Source: FEN-1219 sp963728995 (GTDB lineage Bacteria; Pseudomonadota; Gammaproteobacteria; Steroidobacterales; Rariloculaceae). Taken from it: 64,000 nucleotides of DNA. A program made the position numbers and the translations under genes. This document shows, piece by piece, positions 19,818-29,178 of this stretch. Under the pieces are notes generated by a model. It was given only the letters and a program-made list of their open reading frames with translations. It was not told the DNA's origin and did not search any database. Where the stretch lies: NCBI GenBank assembly GCA_963728995.1, contig CAVSMD010000004.1, positions 744,001-808,000 on the forward strand, in the 5' to 3' direction. Numbering within the stretch: position 1 is the first letter of the stretch; every line of letters begins with the position of its first letter.

Positions 19818-20538
19818 CCACGGTGCGTCAGTGGCTGGGCTCGATCGTCTTTACGGTCTACCTGTTTCTGTCCGTCCCGATTTACGGCACGTTGGTTCTG
19901 CCGACCCTGCTGTTACCGCGTGAGGTAACGTATCGCGGCGGCGGCGGGCTGGGCGAAGTCGGTGCTGTTGATGCTGCGCTGGCTGTGCGCTCTCGACTAC
20001 GTGGTCGAAGGACGGGAGCATCTGCCGGCGCGTAGTACCGTGGTGCTGATGAAGCATTCGTCCGCGTGGGAGACACTCGCGCAGCTGTGCATTTTCCCGC
20101 GGCAAACATGGGTGCTGAAACGCGAGCTGACATGGTTGCCCGTCTTCGGCTGGGTCTTGCTCGCGCTTCGGCCGATCGCGATCAATCGCCGCGGCGGGAG
20201 CGCGGCCGTGCAGCAAGTCCTCGAGCAGGGGGCACAGCGACTGGCGGAAGGGCTGTGGGTCGTGATCTTCCCCGAGGGGACACGCGTGCCGGCCGGACAG
20301 ACCCGGCGCTATGGCATGAGCGGTGCGCTGCTGGCGAGCGGCCGTGAGCCTACCGATCCTGCCCGTGGCGCACAATGCGGGCGAGTTCTGGCCGCGGCGC
20401 AGCTGGCTAAAGCGGGCAGGCACGATTCGCGTGGTCATCGGTCCGCCGATATCCACGGCCGGTGTGGAGGCGCGCCTGGTGAACGAGCGGACGCAGCGTT
20501 GGATCGACGAAACAGTAGCGCAGCTCACTGCCCGCTGA
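19814..20538 (+). CDS. plsC: 1-acyl-sn-glycerol-3-phosphate acyltransferase (frame broken)
   Basis: About 240 residues. GTG start overlaps the gmhB stop. N-terminal membrane segment (GSIVFTVYLFLSVPIYGTLV), acyltransferase block I as KHSSAWETLA (His then Glu in place of HX4D), substrate-binding FPEGTR, and LPILPVAHNAG. Makes phosphatidic acid at the inner membrane. Breaks near 19945 and 20342. The HX4E variant is shared by many homologues in this neighbourhood, so I do not consider it inactive. Convergent with gyrB, four bases apart. Confidence 0.88.
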
Positions 20539-20542
20539 TTGT

Positions 20543-22957
20543 TCAGATGTCGAGGTTGGCGACGGCGAGCGCATTGCGCTCGATGAACTCGCGTCGTGGC
20601 TCGACCTGATCGCCCATCAACGTCGTGAAGATCTCGTCGGCGGCCACGGCGTCCTCGATCCTGACTTGCATCAGCCGACGCGTCTCCGGATTCACGGTGG
20701 TCTCCCACAGCTGCTCCGGATTCATCTCGCCGAGGCCTTTGTATCGTTGGATCGATTGGCCCTGCTTCGCCTGGGCCATGAGCCAGTCGATGGCTTCGGC
20801 GAACGAGGCCACGTCGCGCCTATCCTTGCCACGCTCGACATAAGCGCCGGAGCGCAATAGATCCTTCAGCTCCGCCCCGATGGAGATCAGCTGCCGATAC
20901 TCTTCAGACCGGAAGAAGCCGGCGTGCAGGGCCTTCGTGCTGAGGGTTCCGTGGTGCTCCCGCGTGACGAGCAGCGCCGGGTCCGCACCTTCGATGCCGG
21001 GCTGGGCCAGGACGCGATAGCGTGCGCCCCGCCCCGCTGAACGGTTCAGCAGCTGCTCCAGGGTCTGGCTGCAGGCGCTGCGGAAATCGGCGTTCTCGAA
21101 CTGCTCCGAGCTGATGGGCTCCATCGCCATCAGATTCCGCAGAACTTCGGCGTCGTAGCGGCGACTCCAGCGCTGGATGATCGAGTTCGCTTGCATGTAA
21201 CGGAGTGCCAGCTTTTCCAGCGTCGACCCCTGGATCGGCGCAGCGCCCGCGGCGGGATACAGCGAAGCGTCCGTGGTCGCGCTCGTGAGGAGCAGCGAGT
21301 TCAGCTCATTGTCGTCCTTGACGTAGTGCTCCTGCTTACCGCGCTTCAGCTTGTACAGCGGCGGCTGCGCGATGAACACATGACCGCGCTCGATGAGCTC
21401 GGGCATCTGCCGATAGAAGAACGTCAACAGCAACGTGCGGATGTGCGAGCCGTCGACGTCGGCGTCGGTCATGATGATGATGCGGTGGTAACGAAGGTTG
21501 CCGACGTTGAACTCGTCGCGCCCGACGCCGCAACCCAGCGCCGTGATCAAGGTGCCGACCTCGACCGACTGTAACATCTTGTCAAACCTAGCTTTTTCGA
21601 CGTTCAGGATCTTGCCCTTGAGCGGCAGAACCGCCTGGGTGCGCCGGTCGCGCCCCTGCTTCGCGGAGCCGCCTGCCGAGTCGCCCTCGACCAGGAACAG
21701 CTCCGACAGCGCGGGATCCTTTTCCTGGCAGTCGGCGAGCTTACCGGGCAGGCCGGCGACGTCCAGCGCACCCTTGCGACGGGTCATCTCCCGCGCTTTC
21801 CGCGCCGCTTCGCGCGCCCTCGCGGCATCGATGATCTTGCCGATGATGGATTTGGCTTCAGCGGGGTGCTCGAGCAGAAATTCCTGGAAGCGTGCCGCGA
21901 CGACAGATTCCGTGACCGCTTTGACCTCGGACGAAACGAGCTTGTCCTTCGTTTGCGAGGAGAACTTCGGATCCGGGAGCTTCACCGATAGAACGGCGGT
22001 GAGGCCCTCGCGCGCATCGTCGCCAGACATGGCGACCTTCTCGCGTCTGCTAATGCCTTCGCTCTCGATGTAGGCGTTCAGCGTGCGGGTCAGCGCCGCG
22101 CGGAAGCCCGCGAGATGCGTGCCCCCGTCACGCTGGGGAATGTTGTTCGTATAGCAGAACATGCCCTCTTGGTAACCATCGTTCCACTGGAAAGCCACCT
22201 CGATCTGAGTCAGGACCCGAGTCTCCGTGAAGTACACGATCGTCGGGTGGATCGGGGTCTTGTTCCGGTTCAGATGGCGCACGAAAGCTTCGATGCCGCC
22301 CGCGAACTCGAATACGTCGTGCCGATCCTCGCGCTCGTCGCTGAGCTTGATCCGGACACCCGAGTTCAGGAACGACAGCTCCCGCAGGCGCTTGGCAAGC
22401 GTGTCGTAGTCGAAATGGATCTGCGTAAAGATCTTCGTGCTCGGCTTGAAGCGGATCGTGGTCCCCGTGCGATCGGTCTTGCCGACGGCGGCTAGGGGCG
22501 CCACGGGATCGCCGAGGTGGTACGTCTGCTCGTAGAGCTGGCCGTTGCGATGAATGGTGAGCTGGAGCGTCTCGGAAAGGGCGTTGACCACGGACACACC
22601 AACACCGTGGAGGCCGCCCGAAACCTTGTAGCTATCGTCATCGAACTTACCGCCCGCGTGGAGGACGGTCATGATGACCTCCGCGGCCGAGCGCCCCTCT
22701 TCGGGATGAATATCCACGGGAATACCGCGGCCGTCATCGACGACGGTGATCGACTCGTCCGCATGGATCGTGACGGAGATTTCCCGGCAATGGCCGGCGA
22801 GGGCTTCATCGACGGAGTTGTCGACGACCTCAAAAACCATGTGGTGAAGGCCTGTGCCGTCATCGGTGTCTCCGATGTACATGCCGGGCCTTTTTCGAAC
22901 TGCCTCGAGACCCTTTAAGACCTTGATATTCTTGGAGGTATACTCGCTATGGGTCAT
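20543..22957 (-). CDS. gyrB: DNA gyrase subunit B
   Basis: 804 residues, uninterrupted. GHKL ATPase domain (MYIGDTDDGTGLHHMVFEVV, DDGRGIPVDIHPEEG, GGLHGVGVSVVNAL), transducer domain, and TOPRIM domain (LFLVEGDSAGGSAKQGRDR, PLKGKILNVEKARF, TDADVDGSHIRTLLLTFFYRQ), with the C-terminal QRYKGLGEMNPEQLWETT. Forms gyrase with GyrA. End of the dnaA-dnaN-recF-gyrB run. ATG at 22957. Confidence 0.97.
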   Translation of the reverse strand: MTHSEYTSKNIKVLKGLEAVRKRPGMYIGDTDDGTGLHHMVFEVVDNSVDEALAGHCREISVTIHADESITVVDDGRGIPVDIHPEEGRSAAEVIMTVLHAGGKFDDDSYKVSGGLHGVGVSVVNALSETLQLTIHRNGQLYEQTYHLGDPVAPLAAVGKTDRTGTTIRFKPSTKIFTQIHFDYDTLAKRLRELSFLNSGVRIKLSDEREDRHDVFEFAGGIEAFVRHLNRNKTPIHPTIVYFTETRVLTQIEVAFQWNDGYQEGMFCYTNNIPQRDGGTHLAGFRAALTRTLNAYIESEGISRREKVAMSGDDAREGLTAVLSVKLPDPKFSSQTKDKLVSSEVKAVTESVVAARFQEFLLEHPAEAKSIIGKIIDAARAREAARKAREMTRRKGALDVAGLPGKLADCQEKDPALSELFLVEGDSAGGSAKQGRDRRTQAVLPLKGKILNVEKARFDKMLQSVEVGTLITALGCGVGRDEFNVGNLRYHRIIIMTDADVDGSHIRTLLLTFFYRQMPELIERGHVFIAQPPLYKLKRGKQEHYVKDDNELNSLLLTSATTDASLYPAAGAAPIQGSTLEKLALRYMQANSIIQRWSRRYDAEVLRNLMAMEPISSEQFENADFRSACSQTLEQLLNRSAGRGARYRVLAQPGIEGADPALLVTREHHGTLSTKALHAGFFRSEEYRQLISIGAELKDLLRSGAYVERGKDRRDVASFAEAIDWLMAQAKQGQSIQRYKGLGEMNPEQLWETTVNPETRRLMQVRIEDAVAADEIFTTLMGDQVEPRREFIERNALAVANLDI

Positions 22958-22986
22958 CCGTTGGGTCTCTGCGAACAGGGCCCGAA

Positions 22987-24051
22987 TTATACCCCGCGGA
23001 GCACCCCCTGTTCCACGTGAAACACGGGCGCGCCAGCGCTCGCGGGGAGCTGCTGTTCGCTCAGTCCCGTTACCACGAGCTGAGCGGGCACGTCTTCGAG
23101 CAGTTCCAGCAATCTCCCCAGTGACCGGCCATCGAGCTCGGCGGCAGGATCGTCGACGAGCAACACTTGGCGCCTCCGTTGATCGTTGCCCGCCACTGCC
23201 AGCTGCGCGAGCACCAGAGCGGCGGCCGCGAGCTTTTGCTGGCCGCGCGATGCATCGTCCTGCAGGCGACGGCCGTCCAGCTGCAGCTCGAGGTCCGCGC
23301 GGTGGGGTCCCACGTCCGTCGTCAGGCTGGGCGGCTGGCGCTGATCGGCGATCGCCAGGGCCGCCCCGAGCTCCTGCCCTCTCGGCCAGCCGGAGCGATA
23401 TTCGATCGACAAGGCTCGATCAAGCAGCCGGTGGCCGAATTCGGCGACGCGCGGGGCCAAGCGGTCCACATAGGTCGAGCGGCTGATATGAACCGCCGCC
23501 GCGCTCTCGAGTAACGCGGATGTCCATGTGCGCAGCACCGTTGGCGGAGCCAAATGCTTCAGAGCAGCGTTCCGCTGACCGAGAATGCGCCGATAAGTCT
23601 TCCACGCCGCAAGATAGCCATGTTCCACGTGGAACACGCCCCAGTCGAGAAAACGGCGCCGTTCACTCGGTCCGCCCTCGATCAGCCCATGGCTGCTGGG
23701 ATCCAGGACATGGACCGGCAAGATGGCTGCCAGGCTCGCCATTCCGGTAGTCTCTTGTCCGTCGACCTTCTTTGCCAGGTGGCCGGCGGCAAAGGCCACG
23801 CCCAATCGATGCCCCCCGTCGTCGTCCATAACCTCGCCGTAGACGGCCAAGCCTTGCTGGCCGCGCTGGACCAAGCGACTGTTCTGCCGCGTGCGGAAAG
23901 ACCTGCCTCGGCCGAGTAGAAAAATGCCCTCCAGGATGCTGGTTTTTCCCGCACCGTTCGGTCCATAAATGAAATTGCGGTGCGCATCGAAGGTCAGCTC
24001 GACGTGCCGCAGGCAGCGTAGCGCTGTGATACGAACTCGGCTCAGAGGCAA
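22987..24051 (-). CDS. recF: DNA replication and repair protein RecF
   Basis: 354 residues, uninterrupted. Walker A FIYGPNGAGKTSILEGIFLL near residue 30, SFRTRQNSRLV, the signature area RGQQKLAAAALVLAQLA and Walker B VLLVDDPAAELD. SMC-like ATPase that helps load RecA at gaps. Two parS-like palindromes lie inside the coding sequence (23009-23024 and 23621-23636); both are read through as parts of FHVE.G segments. Confidence 0.95.
   Translation of the reverse strand: MPLSRVRITALRCLRHVELTFDAHRNFIYGPNGAGKTSILEGIFLLGRGRSFRTRQNSRLVQRGQQGLAVYGEVMDDDGGHRLGVAFAAGHLAKKVDGQETTGMASLAAILPVHVLDPSSHGLIEGGPSERRRFLDWGVFHVEHGYLAAWKTYRRILGQRNAALKHLAPPTVLRTWTSALLESAAAVHISRSTYVDRLAPRVAEFGHRLLDRALSIEYRSGWPRGQELGAALAIADQRQPPSLTTDVGPHRADLELQLDGRRLQDDASRGQQKLAAAALVLAQLAVAGNDQRRRQVLLVDDPAAELDGRSLGRLLELLEDVPAQLVVTGLSEQQLPASAGAPVFHVEQGVLRGV
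23009..23024. promoter_or_regulatory. parS site 1 (ParB binding)
   Basis: TGTTCCACGTGAAACA is an exact match to the consensus bacterial parS palindrome. It lies in the 3' part of recF, about 16 kb from parAB and about 2.4 kb from dnaA, the normal origin-proximal position. ParB should nucleate here and spread. Confidence 0.88.
23621..23636. promoter_or_regulatory. parS site 2 (ParB binding)
   Basis: TGTTCCACGTGGAACA, a fully symmetric variant of parS, 612 bases from site 1 and also inside recF. Two sites this close make chance unlikely and support a centromere-like cluster. Confidence 0.88.
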
Positions 24052-24085
24052 GTAAGGCAGCTGCCTCCCGCAGTCGCCGGCGCGG

Positions 24086-25184
24086 CTACAACCGCATCGG
24101 CATCACGACGAACTTACTCGTTTCGCTGCCCGGTTCGCGAATCAGACAGCTGGAGTTGGCATCCGTAACGCCCAGCTCCACCTGCTCGGTTTCGACGGCT
24201 GCCAGGGCATCGAGTAAGTAATTCACGTTGAAGCCGATTTCCATCGCGTCACCGCCATACTCAACCTCGAGGGTCTCAACGGCTTCCTCTTGCTCGGGAT
24301 TGTTCGCCTGCAGAATAACGCTGTTCGGGCTGAGCTCCAGGCGGACGCCCCGGTACTTTTCGTTCGACAGGATCGCTGTTCGCTGAAGCGCGTGCCTCAG
24401 CAGATTTCGGTCCGCCTTCACGATGTTGCGTGGCTGATTGGGGACAACGCGGCCATATTCGGGGAATCTGCCGTCAATTAGCTTCGAAGTGAGTCGAATT
24501 CCGTCTAACTGGACGCGAATGTGATTGGCTCCCAGGGCCAATTGCACCTCCCCCTCGCCGTCCAGCAAGCGGCTGAGCTCCAGTACGCCCTTACGCGGTA
24601 CGATCAATTGCTCGTCCCGGGTCGCGGCAGTCGAGCAGCTCCGCCTCCGACAGCGCCAACCGATGACCGTCGGTCGCCACTGCCCGGAGCCGTTTCTTCT
24701 CGGTCTCAAGCAGTAAGCCGTTCAGGTAATACCGTACATCCTGCTGCGCCATCGAAAAGTGCGTTTTCTCTACCAATCGACGCAGATCGGCCCTATTTAA
24801 GCGCAAAGTTTGCTTCGCGCCGATCTCTTCGACCGTCGGGAAATCCGCCGCGCGCAGCGTCGACAACGTGAAGCGGCTCCGGCCCGCCTTCACCGTGACC
24901 CGATCACCCACTTGGCTGATCTCCACCGCGGCCGAATCCGGCAGCGCTCGGAAAATGTCATGCAGCTTCCGTCCCGGGACGGTGATTTCCCCGGTCGCGT
25001 CGACCTTCACTTCGGTCTCGGCGACCATCTCCACTTCGAGGTCCGTCGCCGTTACGCTCAGCTTACTGTCCTGCACGCTCAACAGCACATTGCTCAGGAT
25101 CGGCATCGTTTGCCGTCGTTCCACGACTCCGACGACCGTCTGGAGGGGCTTCAGGATCACTTCCCGCGCTGCGCTGAACTTCAT
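24086..25184 (-). CDS. dnaN: DNA polymerase III beta subunit (sliding clamp, frame broken)
   Basis: 366 residues once one extra base near 24622 is removed. MKFSAAREVILKPLQTVVGV, RQTMPILSNVLL, ATDLEVEMVAETEV, EEIGAKQTLRLNRADLRRLV, then QLIVPRKGVLELSRLL, YGGDAMEIGFNVNYLLDAL and the C-terminal KFVVMPMRL. Ring-shaped processivity clamp. The length, 1099 bases, is 3n+1, which fits one insertion. 34 bases upstream of recF. Confidence 0.96.
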
Positions 25185-25364
25185 TATCTTTACCTATTTA
25201 TTCTCTTACTGTAGTTATTAATGGCCAGGTATTCCGGGAGTAAGTGCTTTTCCGCAGATCTTTCCGGCCCTTGCATCATCGCTAGAGCGCGTCTACTGCA
25301 CCGTCTTCCTGTGCCGAGGCTGTGCACGAAATGCCGTGCGTGTTTTCTCCACAGCTGCTCCACC
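25185..25364. other. dnaA-dnaN intergenic region, candidate oriC segment
   Basis: 180 bases without a gene. Next to dnaN lies a strikingly AT-rich run (about 25188-25240) in a GC-rich genome, which could be a DNA unwinding element or simply the dnaN leader. One DnaA-box-like 9-mer with a single mismatch, TTCTCCACA, is at 25345-25353. In related gammaproteobacteria oriC lies on either side of dnaA, so this is one of two candidates. Confidence 0.4.
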
Positions 25365-26704
25365 CTAAGCCGTCAGCGTTCTCAACAGGTTGTTGTAATC
25401 CTCGGCGACCCGCGTTTCCGTATCCCGAAGTGCTTTGATGCGTCGGCAGGCATGCAAGACGGTCGTATGGTCCCGCCCGCCAAAGCCGTCACCGATCTCC
25501 GGCAGGCTGTGCGTGGTCAGCTCTTTCGCGAGCGCCATCGCGATCTGCCGCGGTCGAGCGATCGAACGACTCCGGCGCTTCGACAATAAGTCCGCGACCC
25601 GAATTTTGAAATACTCCGCCACGGTCTTCTGAATGTTTTCGACCGTCACGAGCTTGTCCTGCAGCGCCAAGACGTCGCGCAGGGCTTCCTTCGCGAACTC
25701 GAGCGTGATCGCCTGGCCCGTAAAGCGCGCATTCGCCAGCACGCGCCGCAGAGCTCCTTCGAGCTCTCGCACGTTGGAGCGGATCCGCTGCGCGATGAAG
25801 AACGCCACCTCCTGCGGCAGCACCTCGCCCTCCGCCGCCGCCTTGCTCATCAGGATTGCAACGCTCGTCTCGAGCTCGGGTTGCTCGATGGCGACCGTCA
25901 ATCCCCAGCCGAACCGCGACTTCAGCCGTTCCTCGAGGCCCGCGACTTCCTTCGGATACCGATCACACGTCAACACGATCTGCCGCTGACCTTCCAGTAA
26001 CGCATTGAAAGTATGGAAGAATTCTTCCTGCGAGCGGTCTTTCCGCGCGAAGAACTGAATATCGTCGATCAGCAGAGCATCGAGCGACCGGTAGGCGCGC
26101 TTGAACTCCGCGATCGTGTTATGCCGCAGGCCGAACACCATGTCGCTCACGAACCGCTCCGAGTGCACGTAAGCGACCTTCGCTGCAGGATCGGCCACCT
26201 GGATCAAGTTGCCAATCGCATGCATCAGGTGAGTTTTGCCGAGACCCACGCCCGCCGTAGATGAACAATGGGTTGTATGCGCTGCCGGGGTTCTGCGGCC
26301 ACCTGCACCGCGGCCGCGCGTGCGAGCTGATTGCTCTTCCCTTCGACGAAGCTCTCGAACGTAAACGCCGGGTTCAGCCGTCCGCCGAGCGACGATTGAG
26401 CGCGCGGCTCGGGCTCGGCACCCACGACCTCACGTCGCGCCACGGGCCGGCTGCCCACCTCCACGACGACATCGCTGCCCGGTTCGCCGTGCCGGCGCCA
26501 CCACGTCCGAATCTGTTCCAGACAGTGGCTTCGAACCCAATCGACGACGAACCGATTCGGCGCGAGCAGCTTGACGAGCGAGCCCTCCTCGATCGGCTGC
26601 AGCGGCCGAATCCAAGTGTTGAACTCTTGCTCGGAGAGCTCGGCCTCGAGTGCGCGCGCGCACTGATTCCACAGGGACGAATACACCGCCGAGTTCGCAG
26701 CCAC
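25365..26704 (-). CDS. dnaA: chromosomal replication initiator DnaA (frame broken)
   Basis: About 445 residues once two extra bases near 26294 and 26254 are removed. Domain I (SSLWNQCARALEAELSEQEF, IRPLQP), a linker, AAA+ domain (Walker A region VGLGKTHLMHAIGN, LLIDDIQFFARKD, SRFGWGLTVAIEQPELETSVA, RSNVRELEGALRRV) and the domain IV helix-turn-helix (SIARPRQIAMALAKELT, IGDGFGGRDHTTVLHA). Binds DnaA boxes and opens oriC. First gene of the minus-strand replication cluster, divergent from rpmH. Confidence 0.96.
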
Positions 26705-26772
26705 GGGAGTTTTGAAGTGTTCTTTGAGGAGTAGCCGGGAAGAGCCCGCAGTCTAATACGCCTCGGCGGTAG

Positions 26773-26781
26773 TTATCCACA
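26773..26781 (+). promoter_or_regulatory. DnaA box
   Basis: TTATCCACA, the perfect R1-type DnaA box, in the 218-base dnaA-rpmH intergenic region. It may serve dnaA autoregulation or be part of oriC. I found no second perfect box in the window's two origin-side intergenic regions. Confidence 0.7.
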
Positions 26782-26825
26782 GCTCATGCGCGTGCATTTC
26801 GCTTACGCTCGCCAGTTGCTTCGTA

Positions 26826-26855
26826 TTGACAGGCACGCGCGGCGCCGCGTACAGT
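26826..26855 (+). promoter_or_regulatory. sigma-70 promoter of rpmH
   Basis: TTGACA at 26826-26831, 18 bases, then TACAGT at 26850-26855. Faces rpmH-rnpA-yidC. The perfect -35 box fits the strong expression needed for ribosomal protein and RNase P genes. Confidence 0.65.
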
Positions 26856-26922
26856 CCGCCGTTTCCCGCAACGTACATCCTTTTGTTTTCCCAAGAACTT
26901 TTGCGTTCCCGGGGTTAACCCT

Positions 26923-27057
26923 ATGAAAAGAACTTTCCAGCCCAGCAACTTGCATCGCAAGCGCACGCACGGCTTCCGCGCGCGCATGGCCACCGCCAGC
27001 GGTCGCAAGGTCCTCGCCAGCCGACGCGCGAAAGGTCGCGCTCGTCTGACGCCTTGA
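26923..27057 (+). CDS. rpmH: 50S ribosomal protein L34
   Basis: 44 residues: MKRTFQPSNLHRKRTHGFRA then RMATASGRKVLASRRAKGRA, ending LTP. Complete and intact, typical Arg/Lys-rich L34. First gene of the rpmH-rnpA-yidC-mnmE run, divergent from dnaA. Confidence 0.97.
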   Translation: MKRTFQPSNLHRKRTHGFRARMATASGRKVLASRRAKGRARLTP

Positions 27058-27079
27058 CGAGTTTCCTTTTGGCGCGCCA

Positions 27080-27453
27080 TTGCCTCCGAGCGGGGAACGG
27101 TTCTCGTCCGAGCAGCGTCTGCACGCAGCCTCGGAATTCGGCAGGGTGTTCGCCGAGCCCGCTCGCGTCCACCGATCGATTTTTCACCGTGCTCGGACGA
27201 CCGAGCGGTCGCGCGATCGCGCGCCTCGGGCTGACGATCTCGCGCCGAGCCGCCAAACGCGCCGTGGACCGCAACCGACTCAAGCGACTCGCGCGCGAGG
27301 CCTTCCGCTTGCAGCGCGGCCTTCCGCCGTGGGACTTCGTAGTTCTGGCGAAGCCGGGCGCGCATCAGGCCGATAAACGGTCGCTGCGCGAAAGCCTCGA
27401 CCGGCACTTCGCCCGTCTTCACGCCGATCGCCGCGGCGGCGCCACATGGATAA
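27080..27453 (+). CDS. rnpA: ribonuclease P protein component (frame broken)
   Basis: About 122 residues. TTG start at 27080 (MPPSGERFSSEQRLHAASEF). After a break near 27176 the frame reads STDRFFTVLGRPSGRAIARL, then the RNR signature RRAAKRAVDRNRLKRLAREAFR and WDFVVLAKPGA. A second indel near 27430 would bring the reading to the TAA at 27451, overlapping the yidC start. Protein cofactor of RNase P for tRNA 5' maturation. No yidD lies between rnpA and yidC, unlike many relatives. Confidence 0.9.
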
Positions 27454-29104
27454 CGTCCGCCTCTTCGTCTGGCTGCTCCTCGCCGGGATGCTCTGGCTCG
27501 CCTACACCGCCTGGATGCAGGATCACCCCGCCGCCCAGCCGCCCCCGGCGACCGCGGTCACGCAGGCGACCACGAACCCGTCCGCTCCCGCCGCCACTGA
27601 GCCTCCTAGCATTCAAGGTGCCCCGGCCGCGACTGTTCCCGAGCAGCCCGTGGCCATCGAACGAGGCCAGCTGATTCATGTGCGCACCGACGTACTGGAC
27701 GTCCTGATCGACTCGCACGGCGGCGATCTCGTGCGCGCCGATTTGCCCGAGTACCCGGTCGACAAGAAGACGCCCGATCAGTTGGTGCGCTTGCTGAACG
27801 ATTCTGCCCCCGATCTGTGGGTGTTCGAGACCGGTTTGCGCAGCGCCGTCGGCGGTCCCGAGCCGAATCACTTGGGCACTTTCCACACCGCGACCAACGA
27901 GTACACGCTCGCGCAGGGGCAAAACGACCTCGTCGTCACCCTCGACTGGGTGGGTGACGGGCCGACGAGCGCCCGCAAGACGTATACGTTCCATCGCGGC
28001 GATTACGGCATCGATCTTGTCGCTGTCGGTACAGCCCAGCGCCGGCGGCAGCTGGCGCGGTGCGCCGTACGTGCAGATGGTCCGCGTGCATCATCCCGTC
28101 AAGCGCTCCTACGCAGCCGTGGATTCGTACTCGTTCAAAGGCCCCGTGCTTTTCGACGGCGACAAGTACCAGAAGCTCGATGTCGAAGAAGCTGGCCGAA
28201 GCATCCCGTCATGCAGACGACGAAGGGCGGCTGGTTCGCGGCGATCGAGCATCACTTCCTGGCCGCCGCCGTGCCGCCCGCCGGCGACGAGTTCCGCTAT
28301 GACGCCTCGACGCGCGGCGACGAATTCGTGCTGAGCGCGATCGGTCCCCTTGTGGACGCCACTGCCGCGGCGCCGCTGAACTACACGTTCAAGCTATTCG
28401 TCGGGCCGAAGCTGCAGGACCAGCTGCGGGCGATCGGCGAGAAGCTCGATCTCACGGTCGACTACGGTCGCCTGACGCTGCTCGCGCACCCGCTGTTTCT
28501 GCTGCTGTCGTTCGTCGAGCGCTGGGTCAACAACTGGGGCTGGGCCATCGTGATCGTCACGATGCTGATCAAGCTCGCCTTCTACAAGCTCACGGCGACC
28601 AGCGGCCGATCGATGGCCAAGATGCGCCGGCTCGCGCCCCGCATGAAAGCGCTGCAGGAGCGCTACAAGGACGACCGCCCGGCGCTGAGCCAAGCCATGA
28701 TGGAGCTGTACAAGCGCGAGAAGGTCAATCCGGCCGCCGGCTGCCTGCCGATCGTGATCCAGATGCCGTTCTTCTTCGCGTTCTACTGGGTGCTGATCGA
28801 GAGCGTCGAGATGCGCCAGGCGCCGTTCATGCTGTGGATCAACGATCTCTCCGTGCGGGATCCCTATTTCGTCCTGCCGCTGCTCATGGGCGTCGCGATG
28901 TTCTTCCAGTCGCGGCTGAGCCCGGCGCCGCCCGACCCGATGCAGGCGCGCGTAATGCAAATCATGCCGATCGTGTTCAGCGGCATGTTCATGCTGTTCC
29001 CGACGGGCCTGGTGCTGTACTGGCTCACGAACACGTTGTTGTCGATCCTGCAGCAGTGGCGGATCAATCAGCTCGTCGCGCGCGAGTCCGTCAGTGCCGC
29101 CTAA
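27446..29104 (+). CDS. yidC: membrane protein insertase YidC (frame broken internally)
   Basis: About 551 residues. N-terminal helix (MDNVRLFVWLLLAGMLWLAY), a Pro/Ala-rich linker, a large periplasmic domain, then the conserved insertase core (NWGWAIVIVTMLIKLAFYKL, MKALQERYKDD, NPAAGCLPIVIQMPFFFAFY, LPLLMGVAMFFQS, PTGLVLYWLTNTLLSILQQW). Between about 28025 and 28205 the frame leaves and returns; the other frames there read PYVQMVRVHHPVKRSYAAVD and YSFKGPVLFDGDKYQKLDVE, so three extra bases explain it. Ends RESVSAA. Confidence 0.94.
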   Translation: MDNVRLFVWLLLAGMLWLAYTAWMQDHPAAQPPPATAVTQATTNPSAPAATEPPSIQGAPAATVPEQPVAIERGQLIHVRTDVLDVLIDSHGGDLVRADLPEYPVDKKTPDQLVRLLNDSAPDLWVFETGLRSAVGGPEPNHLGTFHTATNEYTLAQGQNDLVVTLDWVGDGPTSARKTYTFHRGDYGIDLVAVGTAQRRRQLARCAVRADGPRASSRQALLRSRGFVLVQRPRAFRRRQVPEARCRRSWPKHPVMQTTKGGWFAAIEHHFLAAAVPPAGDEFRYDASTRGDEFVLSAIGPLVDATAAAPLNYTFKLFVGPKLQDQLRAIGEKLDLTVDYGRLTLLAHPLFLLLSFVERWVNNWGWAIVIVTMLIKLAFYKLTATSGRSMAKMRRLAPRMKALQERYKDDRPALSQAMMELYKREKVNPAAGCLPIVIQMPFFFAFYWVLIESVEMRQAPFMLWINDLSVRDPYFVLPLLMGVAMFFQSRLSPAPPDPMQARVMQIMPIVFSGMFMLFPTGLVLYWLTNTLLSILQQWRINQLVARESVSAA

Positions 29105-29178
29105 CGGTGAGGCCCCGCAACTGATCGAGGTGCTCCCTCACTGAGCTTCGGCGTCTCGCGAGCAACAGGGGAGAACGT

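Noticed and set aside
25365..26704. dnaA, dnaN and atp genes as pseudogenes or programmed frameshift genes
   Set aside because: The breaks lack slippery sites, occur at random positions in many essential genes and are all fixed by single-base changes; sequence error is the simpler reading.
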